64,000 nt of DNA from Alicycliphilus denitrificans K601 (lineage in GTDB: Bacteria; Pseudomonadota; Gammaproteobacteria; Burkholderiales; Burkholderiaceae_C): the NCBI RefSeq assembly GCF_000204645.1, contig NC_015422.1:4496501-4560500 (forward strand). The letters run 5' to 3'. Positions 63,790-64,000 of the stretch are shown here, piece after piece (within the stretch, counting starts at the first letter, position 1; every line of letters starts with the position of its first letter). Both the position numbers and the translations under genes were made by a program. The notes under the pieces were generated by a model, which was not told the origin of the DNA, searched no databases, and was given only the letters and a program-made list of their open reading frames with translations.

Positions 63790-64000
63790 TCAAGCGGCAA
63801 ACAGGTCTTCGACCGTCTTGCCACGCTTGGCGGCCACTTCGGCCGGCGTAGTGGAATTGGCCAGGGCGTCCAGCGTTGCACGAACCATGTTGTAGGGGTT
63901 GGACGACCCGTGGCTCTTGGCCACGATGTCGGTGATGCCCATCACCTCGAACACGGCGCGCATCGGGCCGCCGGCGATGATGCCGGTACCCTTGGGGGCC
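63790..64000 (-). CDS. rpsE: 30S ribosomal protein S5, C-terminal part (runs off the window)
   Basis: Seventy codons of S5 are present: [40 protein letters not shown], ending VEDLFAA. The rest, including the S5 dsRNA-binding domain, lies beyond the window. It is 12 bases upstream of rpmD. Confidence 0.96.
   Translation of the reverse strand, partial: APKGTGIIAGGPMRAVFEVMGITDIVAKSHGSSNPYNMVRATLDALANSTTPAEVAAKRGKTVEDLFAA

Overview
The window looks like a chromosomal stretch of a high-GC betaproteobacterium of the family Comamonadaceae. The ribosomal proteins, the PhaM protein, the lysine/alanine-tailed HU protein, Bug-type receptors and a Comamonadaceae-style intergenic repeat all point there. 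The catabolic genes match, as I remember them, the anaerobic cyclohexanol pathway of Alicycliphilus denitrificans, so that genus is my best guess. This is inference; no database was searched.

Core chromosome lies at both ends. Left (1-7668): a partial zinc alcohol dehydrogenase, a Bug receptor, a flavin monooxygenase overlapping a CMD/alkylhydroperoxidase-type protein, a FIST-domain sensor, PhaM, an HU-like protein and a tyrosine phosphatase. Right (58336-64000): initiator tRNA-fMet, then on the minus strand rplQ, rpoA, rpsD, rpsK, rpsM, rpmJ, secY, rplO, rpmD and the end of rpsE.

Between them is an island of about 50.6 kb. The 3' half of tRNA-fMet occurs twice as an exact 46-bp direct repeat, once at 7669-7714 and once inside the intact tRNA at 58336-58381. 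The ancestral tRNA terminator still stands left of the first copy. The island therefore inserted into the tRNA gene, but no matching integrase is seen at either end.

Island layout. (a) 8-10 kb: hipBA toxin-antitoxin overlapping a truncated TOTE-type primase gene. (b) 10.1-15.2 kb: nested IS630 and IS4 elements, several broken. (c) 15.3-27.9 kb: a minus-strand operon for a three-subunit molybdenum enzyme, CoxG, a Tat-exported flavoprotein, cytochrome c, an SDR alcohol dehydrogenase and an outer-membrane protein, split by IS21 and IS3. (d) 28.5-29.4 kb: an alpha/beta hydrolase. (e) 29.6-33.3 kb: molybdoenzyme maturation genes coxD, a broken coxE, coxG, xdhC/coxI and mocA. (f) 33.6-35.3 kb: a TetR regulator and a Bug receptor. 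(g) 35.7-48.5 kb: a second, near-identical hydrolase, then a tightly overlapped beta-oxidation and CoA-ligase operon with a CUT2-type ABC importer. (h) 48.7-57.8 kb: a truncated LysR gene, IS4, a dead IS110, and an IS91-type element whose integrase is split by a recombinase-in-trio (RIT) element.

Proposed joint function of (c)-(g), inferred from gene content: cyclohexanol to cyclohexanone (SDR), to 2-cyclohexenone (periplasmic flavoprotein with cytochrome c), hydration and oxidation to 1,3-cyclohexanedione (molybdenum enzyme), ring cleavage to 5-oxohexanoate (alpha/beta hydrolase), CoA activation and beta-oxidation. A shared GTACAG box precedes all four transcription units around the hydrolases and is a candidate operator for the TetR protein.
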